DNA of 64,000 nucleotides from Gemmatimonadaceae bacterium (GCA_016720905.1 JADKJT010000029.1:372001-436000), one strand, 5' to 3'; shown: positions 43,499 through 52,745, counted from the stretch's first letter. A program made the numbers and translations. Notes: generated by a model not told the origin, from the letters alone.

Positions 43499-44239
43499 TC
43501 AAACGCTGGGGGAACGTATCGCCGCATGGACGGACTGCATCGCGGCGATCGGGTCGACCGCCGCCGTCACCGCCCGGCCGAGGATCAGCCAGCGAGCCCC
43601 AGCTTGGATCGCGGCCTCCGGGGTCATCACGCGTCGCTGATCATGACGGTCCCCGCCCGGAAGCCGAATTCCGGGAATCAGCAGCCCCAGGGTACCGGCA
43701 TACGCCGCGTGGACGGCGGCCGCTTCGTGACCGGAACAGACGATGCCCACGGCACCTCCCGACTGCGCGAGTCCGGCCAGGCGCAGGACTTCCTGTTGCA
43801 CATCGACCGGGGGGCGACCCCAGGCCGCCCCCACGGACGCGCCGTCCAGACTCGTCAAGATGGTTACGCCAAGAATCCCACAGGTCGCTTCCGGATCGGA
43901 CGCCCCTTCACCAGCGCCCTCAACGGCGGCCTGGACCATGTCGGAACCACCCGAGGCATGCACCGTCAGCAGTGACGCGCCGTGTCGGGCTACGCTGCGG
44001 GACGCGGCGCGCACCGTATTGGGGATATCGTGAAGCTTGAGGTCAACAAACACCTGCTTCCCTTCTCCGCGCAGCCACTCGACGATCGCGGGGCCCTCGG
44101 CGGCGAAGAGCTCAAGTCCAATTTTGTAGAAATCGCAATGGACACCCAGCCGTGATACCAGCGCGCGAGCGGACAGCGCGTCCGGCACGTCAAGGGCCAC
44201 GATCGGCACCGTGGGCGTCGTCATGGTCAGGTGGGCCAT
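43499..44239 (-). CDS. pyrF: Orotidine 5'-phosphate decarboxylase
   Basis: The TIM-barrel product has up to 246 residues and the catalytic segment VFVDLKLHDIPNTV (Asp-x-Lys-x2-Asp), a PIVALDVPDA N-terminus and IPGIRLPGGDRHDQ near the phosphate site. It makes UMP, the last step of pyrimidine synthesis. It follows pyrD with a few bases of overlap (start 44239) or a two-base gap (ATG 44224); the latter gives a more typical length. Confidence 0.94.
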   Translation of the reverse strand: MAHLTMTTPTVPIVALDVPDALSARALVSRLGVHCDFYKIGLELFAAEGPAIVEWLRGEGKQVFVDLKLHDIPNTVRAASRSVARHGASLLTVHASGGSDMVQAAVEGAGEGASDPEATCGILGVTILTSLDGASVGAAWGRPPVDVQQEVLRLAGLAQSGGAVGIVCSGHEAAAVHAAYAGTLGLLIPGIRLPGGDRHDQRRVMTPEAAIQAGARWLILGRAVTAAVDPIAAMQSVHAAIRSPSV

Positions 44240-45177
44240 TCGAGTGTTCCAATGAGAGAGCGAAGATCGGTCACACGGTGTTCGAGCGCCCAGCGCGCGA
44301 CGCCGCGCGCGATGCGCTCTGGCGCGCGGGGATCGCGCAACGCCGCCGTGCCCACACCGACCAGTGACGCACCGGCGAGCAGATACCCCACCGCATCACG
44401 CGCGGAAGACACCCCACCCAGTCCGATGATCGGAGTGTGCGGCAGCGCCCGCGAGACGCGCCAGGTCGCCAGGAGGCCCAGCGGCAGGAGCGCCGGCCCA
44501 CTGACGCCACCGGTACCAAATCCGATTTTCGGGCGACGGCGTTCCGGGTCGATGACCAGACCCGGCATCGTATTCACCAAAGTGAGTCCGTCGGCACCGG
44601 CATCCACCGCGATGCGTGCCGCCTCGACGATCCCGGCACCCAGCGTCGGGGAGAGCTTGACGAAGAGTGGTCGGTGCGTGCTCGCGCGGGTTGCCCGGAC
44701 GAGTTGGCCAAGCGCTTCGGGATCGGCACCAAATTCCAGTCCTCCGGAGCGCACATTGGGGCAGCTGACGTTCAGCTCGAACGCATCCACACCCGGCGTT
44801 GCATCCAGCCCGCCAACCACGGTAACGAAATCGTCGATGCTGTTGCCCACCACATTGACCAGCACACGCAGCCCCTCGTCGCGCCGTGCCAGCCAGGGCA
44901 TCGCCTCACGACGAACCACGTCGAGGCCGGGATTGGCCAAACCGATCGCGTTGATCATGCCGCCGGCAAACTCGCTGACGCGCAACGGAGGCGCGCCGTG
45001 CCGAGGGGCGACGCTCACCGCTTTGGTCGCCAATCCACCCAGCGCCGTGAGATCCAGCACGTCGTCGACTTCCCGTCCATACCCGGCGGTCCCGGCCGCC
45101 AGGATAACGGGATTTCGGAAATCGAGTCCGGCAACGTGCATCGAGATCCCGCCGCTGGTCCCGCTCATCGTCGCCAT
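44227..45177 (-). CDS. pyrD: Dihydroorotate dehydrogenase, class 1B catalytic subunit
   Basis: The 316-residue FMN barrel has active-site cysteine in LNVSCPNVRSGG (Cys139), the mark of class 1 enzymes, plus FVKLSP and GLGGVSSARDA phosphate-binding segments. Class 1B enzymes normally use the PyrK flavin/Fe-S partner, which is not adjacent. The ATG at 45177 overlaps the preceding TGA by one base (TGATG). A longer open frame lies inside the TPR gene and is not family-like. Confidence 0.92.
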   Translation of the reverse strand: MATMSGTSGGISMHVAGLDFRNPVILAAGTAGYGREVDDVLDLTALGGLATKAVSVAPRHGAPPLRVSEFAGGMINAIGLANPGLDVVRREAMPWLARRDEGLRVLVNVVGNSIDDFVTVVGGLDATPGVDAFELNVSCPNVRSGGLEFGADPEALGQLVRATRASTHRPLFVKLSPTLGAGIVEAARIAVDAGADGLTLVNTMPGLVIDPERRRPKIGFGTGGVSGPALLPLGLLATWRVSRALPHTPIIGLGGVSSARDAVGYLLAGASLVGVGTAALRDPRAPERIARGVARWALEHRVTDLRSLIGTLEWPT

Positions 45178-46592
45178 CAATCTCGGTTGGTCGAGGGAAC
45201 AGTGGGCTTGGGCGGCGTTCGCAACTTGCGTACGCTGTCCGACCAGGTGCGCAGGGCTTCCGTCCACCGAAGTTGCAGCAGATCGGGCGTCAGGGCAAAG
45301 TCCGCACGACCGGCCGGATCCGCACCGCTCAACCAGGCGGCCACTGACGACCCGGCGAAGTCGCGACGAATGCGCGCGCCCCACACACTCGCGCTGTCGG
45401 GCGTGAGCAAGCCCGCTGCATACAGCGCATGCGGCGCGAGTGGTGCCTGCGGTGCTTCCCGCACCACCCGCAGGAACATCGCGCGCGCCAGTTCCGGCGC
45501 GCGAAGCGAATCGCGGGCTACCTCAGCCGCCAGAAACCACGCGGCCCCGGTCGGCTCCGCCTGCTGCGCCAGCAGACGCACCAGCAGCAGTTGCTCGTTG
45601 AGGCGACGCGCATACGGAGTCCGGCGCACGGCACTATCCTCGCGCGCCACGATGGTGTCCACTTCCCGCAGCGTCGAAACACGACGCATCGCCAGGTAGG
45701 CGATGCGCGCCGCCGATTCGCGTTCGATCACGGTGTCGCGCCCGGCCAGCGTCCGCGCCGTCAACAGGTGCTGTCGCGCGACGGAGTCCTGACCCACCCG
45801 CACGTTGAGGTCTCCCACCACAAAGTGCATCGACGCACGACTGGCATCGCGGACGCGCGACAGGTCGTATCCGTGTACCACCGCTTCCACGGCGTCCCAT
45901 CGGCCGGCGGCAAACATCTCGCGCAGCGCGCGCGTCACGTCGTCGCGATAGTCGGCACGCCGGGCGCGTTGCACCAGCAACGATTCCACCCGGACATACT
46001 CGTGTGCCGACAGCGAGGACTGCAGCAATTCCCAGGGCATCGCACCGTCCTCGGTTCCACCCAGCAGGCGCGCGACCGCATCGCGGTCGCCGTCCGCCAG
46101 CGCCGCGCGGGCCGCCCAGAGCCGCGCTTGTCGCGCGATCTCGGCGTTGGGCGCATCGATCAGGGAATCGAGTCGCCGTCGTGCGGCGGGGATCAGCGCC
46201 GACCGCAATTCGCAGGAGGCCAGTGCGACCCGCGCGCGCGCGCGATCGTCCTCCGTGCTCCCGGGAATGGTGAGGAACTCCGGCAGTCGGTGCATCGCCG
46301 ATTCGCACTGCCCCGCCAGCGCCGCGCCACGACCGGCCAGATACAAGGCGCGCGTCCGCCACTTGGACGTCGGGTGGCGCACGAGTATCGACTCGGCCTT
46401 GGCCGCTGAGAGCTGAAAGAACTGGACCGCGTCGCTCTCGTCACCGCGCCGCAGGCGCGCATCGCCGGTATGCGCAGCTTCTTTCGCGTTGTACACACCG
46501 TTGTAATACACGCAGCCTGATATCAACACCGGCAATGCCGCGACAAGGAACGCCCGCCATCCGCGTCGTCGGCTCGACGGCGGAGTACGCAT
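45177..46592 (-). CDS. Lipoprotein with TPR-like helical repeats
   Basis: The 471-residue product has an Arg-rich N-terminus and a lipobox (LISGC, Cys27), then helical repeats rich in Ala/Arg/Leu that resemble degenerate TPRs (about 35-420). No catalytic motif is seen. It is chained by one-base TGATG overlaps to the amidase upstream and pyrD downstream. An outer-membrane scaffold linked to wall turnover is a guess from the amidase neighbour only. The family is not one I recognise; a BamD-like fold is possible. Confidence 0.65.
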   Translation of the reverse strand: MRTPPSSRRRGWRAFLVAALPVLISGCVYYNGVYNAKEAAHTGDARLRRGDESDAVQFFQLSAAKAESILVRHPTSKWRTRALYLAGRGAALAGQCESAMHRLPEFLTIPGSTEDDRARARVALASCELRSALIPAARRRLDSLIDAPNAEIARQARLWAARAALADGDRDAVARLLGGTEDGAMPWELLQSSLSAHEYVRVESLLVQRARRADYRDDVTRALREMFAAGRWDAVEAVVHGYDLSRVRDASRASMHFVVGDLNVRVGQDSVARQHLLTARTLAGRDTVIERESAARIAYLAMRRVSTLREVDTIVAREDSAVRRTPYARRLNEQLLLVRLLAQQAEPTGAAWFLAAEVARDSLRAPELARAMFLRVVREAPQAPLAPHALYAAGLLTPDSASVWGARIRRDFAGSSVAAWLSGADPAGRADFALTPDLLQLRWTEALRTWSDSVRKLRTPPKPTVPSTNRD

Positions 46593-47851
46593 CAGGAGCC
46601 GCCCCCGACCTTTCGTTCGTACTGGGCCAGGAACGCCTCGGCGGCGTCGGCCAGCGCCTCGGCCAGTGCGCGCTGACTGTCAGGGTTGGTCATGTACGCG
46701 GATTCACTCCGGTTGCTGCCGAATCCGACTTCAACCAGCACCGCTGGCATGAATGCCTTCACCAGCACCATGAAGCCGGCCTGCTTGACGCCACGATTGG
46801 GGCCGGGATGCACCTTTCGCAATCCCGACTGGACCAGATCGGCCAAACGAGACGACTCGCGCAAATGTTCGTTCTGCGCCATGTCCCGGATGATGAATCC
46901 CAGCGGATCGTCACGCGTGGTCTCGGCCGACGTCTCGAATTTGATGGCTTCGTTTTCCATCGCCTCGACCCGTCGTTCATCCTCGGTCTTCGCCTCGGCG
47001 AGGAAATACGTCTCGAACCCGCGGGCACCACCCGGCTCGTTCCACCGAGGATTCGCGGCGTTGACATGTACCGACATGAACAGGTCGCCCTTCGCCTGAT
47101 TCGCGATTCGGCCACGGTCGCCGAGCGCGATCAGTGTGTCTGATTTGCGCGTCATGACGACCGCAATCCCGCGACGTTCGAGCGCCGCCTTGACTTCCCG
47201 CGCCACCGCCAGCGTGATGTCCTTCTCGTACACTTTTCGCGGCGCGCCAATGGGCCCGGACATGCCCTTGTCGACGCCGCCATGTCCGGCATCCACGACC
47301 ACCACTCGCTGTCGCAGGCCCTGGGGGCGCCCCGCCCCAGACGGACCCGCCGTCATCGGTTCACGAGGCGCGGCAACGCTGGGCGATCCGCTGGCCGATC
47401 CGCTGGGCGATACGCTGGGCGATACGCTGGGCGCGCGACGCGCGGTGACGCTGCCGAATCGTCGCAGTTCTCCCCGATCGCCATCGTACAGCACGCCGCT
47501 GACGACGCGCGGCAGGAGCTCGCTGGCGAACGCGAGTGGCACGTACACCACACCGGCCTTGCGATAGATCGATGAGGTCAGCGGCAGGGTATCCCGGTCC
47601 ACCCGCACCAGCGCGCTTCCGGTCTCGACGTCGATGCGCACGTTCGCGACCTGCAGGTGGTACCGAACGCCGCCGTCAGCCGTGAACTGGCCACCAATGG
47701 CTTCTCCCAGCAGGTCGGCGCGCAAGGCCACCCCGCCGTCCGGGTGGGCCACCACAGGTACGGATCGGCGCCGATCGCCGAATACCACCGGCAGCGCCTT
47801 CGGCAGCGCAACCGCCAGTTGCAGGGCACAACCCAGCGCAGTCAGCAGCAT
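46592..47851 (-). CDS. amiC: N-acetylmuramoyl-L-alanine amidase (Amidase_3)
   Basis: The 419-residue exported protein has a hydrophobic N-terminus and an N-terminal domain rich in beta-strands (about 25-130, AMIN or copper-amine-oxidase-like). A Ser/Pro-rich linker follows, then the zinc amidase domain (about 185-415) with VVDAGHGGVDKG, FMSVHVNA and VEVGFGSN. It cleaves the amide between MurNAc and the peptide, as needed for daughter-cell separation. The linker is coded by 12-base tandem repeats (47377-47433). It starts 13 bases after smpB. Confidence 0.88.
   Translation of the reverse strand: MLLTALGCALQLAVALPKALPVVFGDRRRSVPVVAHPDGGVALRADLLGEAIGGQFTADGGVRYHLQVANVRIDVETGSALVRVDRDTLPLTSSIYRKAGVVYVPLAFASELLPRVVSGVLYDGDRGELRRFGSVTARRAPSVSPSVSPSGSASGSPSVAAPREPMTAGPSGAGRPQGLRQRVVVVDAGHGGVDKGMSGPIGAPRKVYEKDITLAVAREVKAALERRGIAVVMTRKSDTLIALGDRGRIANQAKGDLFMSVHVNAANPRWNEPGGARGFETYFLAEAKTEDERRVEAMENEAIKFETSAETTRDDPLGFIIRDMAQNEHLRESSRLADLVQSGLRKVHPGPNRGVKQAGFMVLVKAFMPAVLVEVGFGSNRSESAYMTNPDSQRALAEALADAAEAFLAQYERKVGGGS
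47377..47433. repeat. 12-base tandem repeat inside the amidase gene
   Basis: About 4.75 units of CGCTGGGCGATC/A occur in tandem. They encode the Ser-Pro/Ser-Gly linker (SPSVSPSGSASGS) between the N-domain and the amidase domain. Unit length is a multiple of three, so slippage would change linker length without a frameshift. Confidence 0.85.
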
Positions 47852-47864
47852 GCCAGCGGTGCGA

Positions 47865-48335
47865 CTATCGCGACCGAAGCGCCCGCGCGATTTCCATCTG
47901 CGCGTCGCGCTTCTTGAGGTCTTCGCGCTTGTCGTGCTGCTGCTTGCCCCGTACCAGCGCCAGGCGCGCCTTCACGCGCCCCCGCACGAAATAGAGATCA
48001 AGCGGCACCAGCGTCAGCCCTTGACGCTCCACGGCGCCGATCAGCCGCCGAATCTCGCGTCGATGCAACAACAGCTTGCGCGTCCGGGTGGCCTCATGGT
48101 TGAACATGTTGCCCTGCCCATACGAGCCGATGTGCAGATTGAGCAGATAGACCTCCCCGTCCTTCACGACGCCAAAGGCATCTGTCAGGTTGGCGCGCCC
48201 TTCGCGCAACGCCTTGACCTCGGTCCCGGTGAGCACAATGCCCGTCTCCCAGGTATCGAGGATTTCGTAGTCGTGACGCGCGCGTTTGTTCCGCGCGATC
48301 ATCTCGATCGGGTCGTCGGTGTCAGTGGTCGCCAT
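47865..48335 (-). CDS. smpB: SsrA-binding protein SmpB
   Basis: The 156-residue product opens with ARNKRARHDYEILDTWETGI and contains GTEVKALREGRANLTDAF and the basic tail KREDLKKRDAQMEIAR. These are diagnostic of SmpB, which delivers tmRNA to stalled ribosomes. It is the first gene of a run ending at pyrF. The frame reads further upstream through the tRNA region without family similarity, so the ATG at 48335 is used. No ssrA gene is visible in this window. Confidence 0.96.
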   Translation of the reverse strand: MATTDTDDPIEMIARNKRARHDYEILDTWETGIVLTGTEVKALREGRANLTDAFGVVKDGEVYLLNLHIGSYGQGNMFNHEATRTRKLLLHRREIRRLIGAVERQGLTLVPLDLYFVRGRVKARLALVRGKQQHDKREDLKKRDAQMEIARALRSR

Positions 48336-48356
48336 ACTGCGTGGCAAACTAGTCAG

Positions 48357-48386
48357 TTGACTTCCGAATGGTGCACGGTCTATTCT
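48357..48386 (+). promoter_or_regulatory. Promoter candidate for tRNA-Leu
   Basis: TTGACT, an 18-base spacer and TATTCT lie 38 bases upstream of the tRNA on its strand, a reasonable sigma-70 layout, with the -10 box followed by a pyrimidine-rich stretch. Confidence 0.5.
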
Positions 48387-48401
48387 TCCCGTCCCTGTAC
48401 A

Positions 48402-48417
48402 CTTGGCTTCGGCCAAG
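48402..48417 (+). other. UUCG-tetraloop hairpin in the tRNA leader
   Basis: CTTGGC-TTCG-GCCAAG forms a 6-bp stem capped by the very stable UUCG tetraloop. It ends six bases before the mature tRNA 5' end. It may guide RNase P or precursor folding. Confidence 0.5.
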
Positions 48418-48423
48418 CCAATT

Positions 48424-48507
48424 GCCGGAGTGGTGGAATTGGTAGACGCGCTGCGTTCAGGGCGCAGTGCCCGCAAGGGCGTGCCGGTTCGAGTCCGGCC
48501 TTCGGCA
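48424..48507 (+). tRNA. tRNA-Leu (anticodon CAG)
   Basis: The 84-nucleotide class II tRNA has acceptor GCCGGAG pairing with CTTCGGC (one G-U), discriminator A, D-loop GGTAGACG, and anticodon stem CTGCG/CGCAG. Its 7-base loop is TTCAGGG (CAG at 48458-48460), with a variable arm TGCCCGCAAGGGCG and T-arm GGTTCGAGTCC. CCA is not encoded. The 3' flank to 48623 holds only an imperfect long-range dyad (GCCGGTCATG/CATGGCCGGC) and no gene. Confidence 0.97.
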
Positions 48508-48623
48508 CTACACAATCTGGGCCGGTCATGAACGGTGAGAATCGCGGTGCCTCGGCGCCCGGTCTCCCTGATCATGGCCGGCTCAGTGCGTATGCGCTAC
48601 CGGTGCGACACCCCCTGTGACGA

Positions 48624-49157
48624 TCAGGGCCGGATGGCTGACGGTCGGACGTCTTCCGGCAGGGAGGCGACACCAAAGGCGGCTCGGAGCGCCTCGTTGG
48701 CCTGACTTCGCGTTACCTGCACGAACGCTGCGGCCCGCACGACCGCTTCTTCAGCGGGCTCGGACAGACCTGCTCCCTCCAGCAGGACGCGAGCGAATCG
48801 GGTAGCCGGCGCATCCGATTGCCCGCGAACGGTCATCGCCGCCGAATAGGCGCGCCGACGAGCCGCCCACGCGCTTCCGGCATCCGGCGATTTCCTGGCC
48901 TCCGCCTCAATCAGCGGAGCCAGCGCGTGCGCCACATCGGCCGCGGTTCGATCGTCCAACGCATCGCGTTCGGCAACCAGCAGACCCAAAGCCCGGCGGG
49001 CAAAGGTCAGCTCGCGTACGGCCAGCTCTCGACGGACGGTGAGCGCACTCAACCAGTCGACGTCGGCGGACTCCGGCGGCGTCAGCAGCGTGTGAAGGAA
49101 GCGGTCCGCCCGACGTCGGCGTTCCCGCGCGGCGCGCCAGTCTGCGATAAACCCCAT
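48624..49157 (-). CDS. Hypothetical Arg/Ala-rich helical protein
   Basis: The 177-residue, strongly helical protein (ADWRAARERRRRADRF at the N-terminus) has no signal peptide or membrane segment. No family is recognised. It follows the Rrf2 regulator by six bases and may be translated with it. Codon use and GC match its neighbours, so it is probably a real gene. Confidence 0.6.
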   Translation of the reverse strand: MGFIADWRAARERRRRADRFLHTLLTPPESADVDWLSALTVRRELAVRELTFARRALGLLVAERDALDDRTAADVAHALAPLIEAEARKSPDAGSAWAARRRAYSAAMTVRGQSDAPATRFARVLLEGAGLSEPAEEAVVRAAAFVQVTRSQANEALRAAFGVASLPEDVRPSAIRP

Positions 49158-49163
49158 TCGCGG

Positions 49164-49661
49164 TCAGCGCTGCAACACGGGTAGTGCGCCAGCGCGGACG
49201 ACGGTGTCGACACGAAAGGGGGGGAGTCCCACTCGCTCCCGCACCACCGATTCATCCGCCAGCAAGTCACTCAGCTTCACGCCCTCAAGCACCTCATCAA
49301 TTCGCTGCTGCAGCAGCAGCCAGACGGGGCGAATGCTGCAACTCTCCGAATCGCCGCAGCGGACAGAATCGACGGGATGCGAAACACAATGGAGGTCGAA
49401 CGTGGTCAGTTCCGAGGCCTGAATGACATCCCGCACCGAAATGGACGCTGCGTCACGGGACAACGCGTAGCCCCCCCGAGCGCCCCGCGTGCTATCGACG
49501 ATACCGGCCCGACGCATGCGCAGCAGAATCTGCTCGACATAGTCCGCCGGAAGGTGTTCACGCGTTGCGATGTCACGGCCGGTGACGGGTCCCGTGCCCG
49601 CACGACGCGCCAGATGCAGCGCGCAGATCAGCCCGTACTCGGCCCAGGTAGTAATGCGCAT
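49164..49661 (-). CDS. Rrf2-family transcriptional regulator (IscR-like)
   Basis: The 165-residue product has an N-terminal winged helix (ITTWAEYGLICALHLARR; RGARGGYAL wing) and three cysteines, Cys92, Cys102 and Cys108 (HCVSHPVDSVRCGDSESC). These could bind an Fe-S cluster as in IscR, although the spacing (9 and 5 residues) differs from E. coli IscR. A C-terminal extension of about 40 residues follows. No isc or suf genes are near; it lies after aspA, so its targets are unknown. Confidence 0.85.
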   Translation of the reverse strand: MRITTWAEYGLICALHLARRAGTGPVTGRDIATREHLPADYVEQILLRMRRAGIVDSTRGARGGYALSRDAASISVRDVIQASELTTFDLHCVSHPVDSVRCGDSESCSIRPVWLLLQQRIDEVLEGVKLSDLLADESVVRERVGLPPFRVDTVVRAGALPVLQR

Positions 49662-49743
49662 GCATTGAGACTAGGGGCAGCGGACTCACCGGACAAGCGC
49701 CTCGGGGCTTTCGGGCTCCTTTGTGGCGATGGGGCCGACGCCG

Positions 49744-51198
49744 TTAACCTCCTGCGGATGCCGAGTGCGTGCCGGTCGGTACGCCGATCTCCGTCATCTT
49801 GCGCAAATCGAGCACGCGATCGACCTCGTTGTCGGGCAGGATCTGCTCGCGCTTCACCAGGTCCCGGATGAGCACACCCTCCCTGACAGACCGTTTGGCA
49901 ATGTCGGCCGCCGCCGCGTATCCGATCTGCGGCATCAGCGCCGTTGCCAGCGCCGCAGACCGTTCCACCCAGTACGCACACATCTCGGCGTTCGCCGCAA
50001 TCCCCTTCACGCATCGCGCGGTCAGCGCGTCCATGGCGTTCGTGAGGATTTGCATCGACAGGAGAATATTGTGTGCCATCACCGGCATCATCACGTTCAA
50101 CTCCAACTGCCCGTGCTCGGCCGAAATCGCGACCGTCGTATCGCACCCGATCACCTGAAAGCAAACCTGATTGACCATCTCCGGGATGGACGGATTGATC
50201 TTGCCAGGCATGATCGACGATCCCGGCTGCACCGCCGGGAGGACGATTTCGTCCAGACCCGTGCGCGGCCCCGAGGCCATCAAACGCAAGTCGCTCACGA
50301 TCTTTGACAAGTCGATGGCCAGTCCGCGCAGGGACGCCGAGAACGCGGCGGCATCACCCATGCTCTGCATGAGCTGAATCCGGTCGGCGCCCACGCGCAG
50401 CGTCGCAATCCCGGTGATGACACGCAGGTGTCCGTTCATGAGCGCCGGGTACTGCGGATCGACGGTGACGCCGGTTCCCACGGCCGATCCGCCAATGCCC
50501 AGATCGTTGAGATAGTCTGCGGCCTCCACGACGCGGCGACGGCAACGGTCCACCGTACCGGCATACGCCGTGAACTCCTGGCCCAGGCGAATCGGCATCG
50601 CGTCTTGCAGGTGGGTCCGACCGGCCTTCACAATGCCATCGAATTCCCGGCCCTTGTCGGCCAGCGCATCGCGCAAGGCCTCGATCGCCTGTAGCAGCGG
50701 CGGCAACTGGCGCAGCACGGCCAGACGGATGTTGGTGGGAATCGTATCGTTGGTGCTCTGCGCCATGTTCACATGGTCGTTCGGATGCACGGGCGCATAC
50801 GTCCCGCGCGCGACACCCAGCAACTCATTGGCGCGGTTCGCCAGCACCTCATTCGCGTTCATGTTGTGCGACGTACCGGCGCCGGCCTGATACGGATCGA
50901 CGATGAACTGATCGCGGTGCCGTCCCGCCAGCACCTCGTCTGCCGCCGCCACGATCGCCCCGGCGCGCGTGGCGTCCAGCCGACCGGTCTCCTGGTTGGT
51001 TAACGCGGCGGCCTTCTTGATCCAGATCTGCGCGACCACGAACGGTTCCAGCGGACGCAATCCGCTGATCGCGAAATTCGAGACGGCGCGCGCCGTTTGC
51101 ACGCCGTACAGCGCGTCGGCGGGTACGGGCAGTTCGCCAAGCGGATCCCGCTCGATGCGTGTGGCGGTGGCGCCACTTCCCGCCTCAGTCGTTCCCAC
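49744..51198 (-). CDS. aspA: Aspartate ammonia-lyase (fumarase/aspartase superfamily)
   Basis: The 484-residue product has GAGTSHNMNANEV, VHPNDHVNMAQSTNDTIPT and the superfamily signature GSSIMPGKINP, which contains the catalytic serine loop. AspA converts aspartate to fumarate and ammonia. Class II fumarase is the main alternative, but fumarases usually read SGTQTNMN where this has AGTSHNMN. The Rrf2 gene follows by 82 bases. Confidence 0.82.
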   Translation of the reverse strand: MGTTEAGSGATATRIERDPLGELPVPADALYGVQTARAVSNFAISGLRPLEPFVVAQIWIKKAAALTNQETGRLDATRAGAIVAAADEVLAGRHRDQFIVDPYQAGAGTSHNMNANEVLANRANELLGVARGTYAPVHPNDHVNMAQSTNDTIPTNIRLAVLRQLPPLLQAIEALRDALADKGREFDGIVKAGRTHLQDAMPIRLGQEFTAYAGTVDRCRRRVVEAADYLNDLGIGGSAVGTGVTVDPQYPALMNGHLRVITGIATLRVGADRIQLMQSMGDAAAFSASLRGLAIDLSKIVSDLRLMASGPRTGLDEIVLPAVQPGSSIMPGKINPSIPEMVNQVCFQVIGCDTTVAISAEHGQLELNVMMPVMAHNILLSMQILTNAMDALTARCVKGIAANAEMCAYWVERSAALATALMPQIGYAAAADIAKRSVREGVLIRDLVKREQILPDNEVDRVLDLRKMTEIGVPTGTHSASAGG

Positions 51199-51201
51199 GG
51201 A

Positions 51202-52029
51202 TCACGGCGGGAAGGTCATCGTGGTATCCACCGACGTCGCGATGTGCAGGATGGTCCGCGCGTCAATGATTGTTTCGCGGGTACGCCACCGTGTGAGTTG
51301 CAGCGTCCGTTTCGCGTTGGGCGACGCCAGGAATGCCGCGAGCGCACTGGTGGGCAGTTGGTGGGCGCCGTCATCCCGGAGCGAGCAGTAGATCTGTTCA
51401 TTCGCGTACGACGACGTTGCCGGATTCGCATAGCGCAACGACAGAATGATCGCGGCCGTGCTATCGTTGCTGGCATTCCAGCTGAACGCCATGGGCGTGG
51501 TGCCCGTGGGCACGGTGATCCCCCCGGGAATGAGCGGCTCGGCGAGTCGCACACTGATTGTCGCGGACGGGAAGACGGTTCCGTCGCCCGGAATGCTCGC
51601 TTGAACAACGTCGCCCGCGGCATAGCTGAATGGCGTGTTTGCGGGATTCGCATACCGGAAGTTCAAATCGTCGTATGGCAGGTTCACGGTGGAGCCACCG
51701 AAGGCGAGTGATACTTGCGCGCCGGCCTTCTTCACCCCTCGCACCACCGGCGTCGCCGTGTCGACCGCCGCGTACACGCATTGATCACTCTGCTGCAGCG
51801 CGCTATTGGGAACCGCCGCTGTGTAGGCTTCAAAGATGATGGCGGTGGCATTCGCCGTGGCTCGACTGTTGGCCGCGTTCTGCGCGCGGATACTGATCGA
51901 GCCATAGCGATTGGCCACGGGGTTGGACTCCGTCAGGCTTGTGCACGCGCCCAGCGCGAGGGCACAAGAGGTCGTCACCGCCAGATGTCGGGCAGCGCGA
52001 CGACGAATAGATACTGAGCGACTGTGCAT
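51202..52029 (-). CDS. Putative lipoprotein of unknown function
   Basis: The 275-residue product has an Arg-rich N-terminus and a lipobox (ALGAC). The rest is Thr/Ser/Ala-rich and beta-rich, with two cysteines (DQCVYAA and IYCSLRD) that could form a disulphide. No family is recognised. It ends three bases before aspA. The ATG at 52029 has AGG upstream; the frame is open further but without a signal-peptide-like start. Confidence 0.55.
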   Translation of the reverse strand: MHSRSVSIRRRAARHLAVTTSCALALGACTSLTESNPVANRYGSISIRAQNAANSRATANATAIIFEAYTAAVPNSALQQSDQCVYAAVDTATPVVRGVKKAGAQVSLAFGGSTVNLPYDDLNFRYANPANTPFSYAAGDVVQASIPGDGTVFPSATISVRLAEPLIPGGITVPTGTTPMAFSWNASNDSTAAIILSLRYANPATSSYANEQIYCSLRDDGAHQLPTSALAAFLASPNAKRTLQLTRWRTRETIIDARTILHIATSVDTTMTFPP

Positions 52030-52095
52030 CGGAGCCTGCCATGAGGAAGGATGATGATCGTACAATGTGCGCTCCCACCGCGGTTGACGCACCGT

Positions 52096-52743
52096 TCAGG
52101 CGCCCACCGGGCGCGCGACGCCACGAAGAAACGGGTTGGTTTCGCATTCCCGCGCGATGGTCGTGGGTTCGCCATGACCGGTCAGCACCCGTGTATCGGG
52201 TGGGAGTGTCGCCAACCGTTGGAGCGACTGGTGCATCGCCCGCGGATCACACCCCGGGAGGTCCGTTCGTCCAATAGAACCCTCGAACAGCACGTCACCC
52301 GACACGCACAGCCCTGCGCCGATGAACGCCACGTGGCCGGGGGCGTGGCCAGGCAGATGCCACACGCGGAACTCCGTCTCGCCAATCGACAGCACATCCC
52401 CTTCCCCGAGGGAGACGGTATCTGCCGTTGGCTGCTCGATCGACAGGCCAAAGCGCTGTGCGCTTGCTGCCGCCAGATCATAGAGTGGGCGATCCAGCGG
52501 ATGCAGAAATACCGGGACCGGCACATGGCGCAGGATGGCGGCGACGGCACCCAGGTGATCGAAATGCGCATGGGTCAGCCAGAGGGCCTGCAGCGTGCAG
52601 CCGCTGTCGGCCACCGCCGCCAGCAGACGCGGTGCTTCGTCACCAGGATCCACCAGCACGGCCGCGTTCGCAGACGGCTCGGTGATCAGCCAACTGTTCT
52701 CCTGAAGCGGACCAACGGCGAATCCCTTGACGTTCAACGGCAC
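52096..52743 (-). CDS. Metallo-beta-lactamase-fold hydrolase (glyoxalase II-like)
   Basis: The 215-residue product has all the metal-site motifs: THAHFDHLGAV, PGHAPGHVAF, SGDVLF and a C-terminal TGHGEPTT. Glyoxalase II-like thioesterases and persulphide dioxygenase-like enzymes share this pattern; the substrate is unknown. The GTG at 52743 lies two bases after the trxB stop, so it is co-transcribed with trxB. Confidence 0.85.
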   Translation of the reverse strand: MPLNVKGFAVGPLQENSWLITEPSANAAVLVDPGDEAPRLLAAVADSGCTLQALWLTHAHFDHLGAVAAILRHVPVPVFLHPLDRPLYDLAAASAQRFGLSIEQPTADTVSLGEGDVLSIGETEFRVWHLPGHAPGHVAFIGAGLCVSGDVLFEGSIGRTDLPGCDPRAMHQSLQRLATLPPDTRVLTGHGEPTTIARECETNPFLRGVARPVGA

Positions 52744-52745
52744 GC

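Noticed and set aside
48531..48578. Long-range inverted repeat after tRNA-Leu as an integration site
   Set aside because: The dyad GCCGGTCATG/CATGGCCGGC is short and imperfect, and no integrase or duplicated tRNA end is present.
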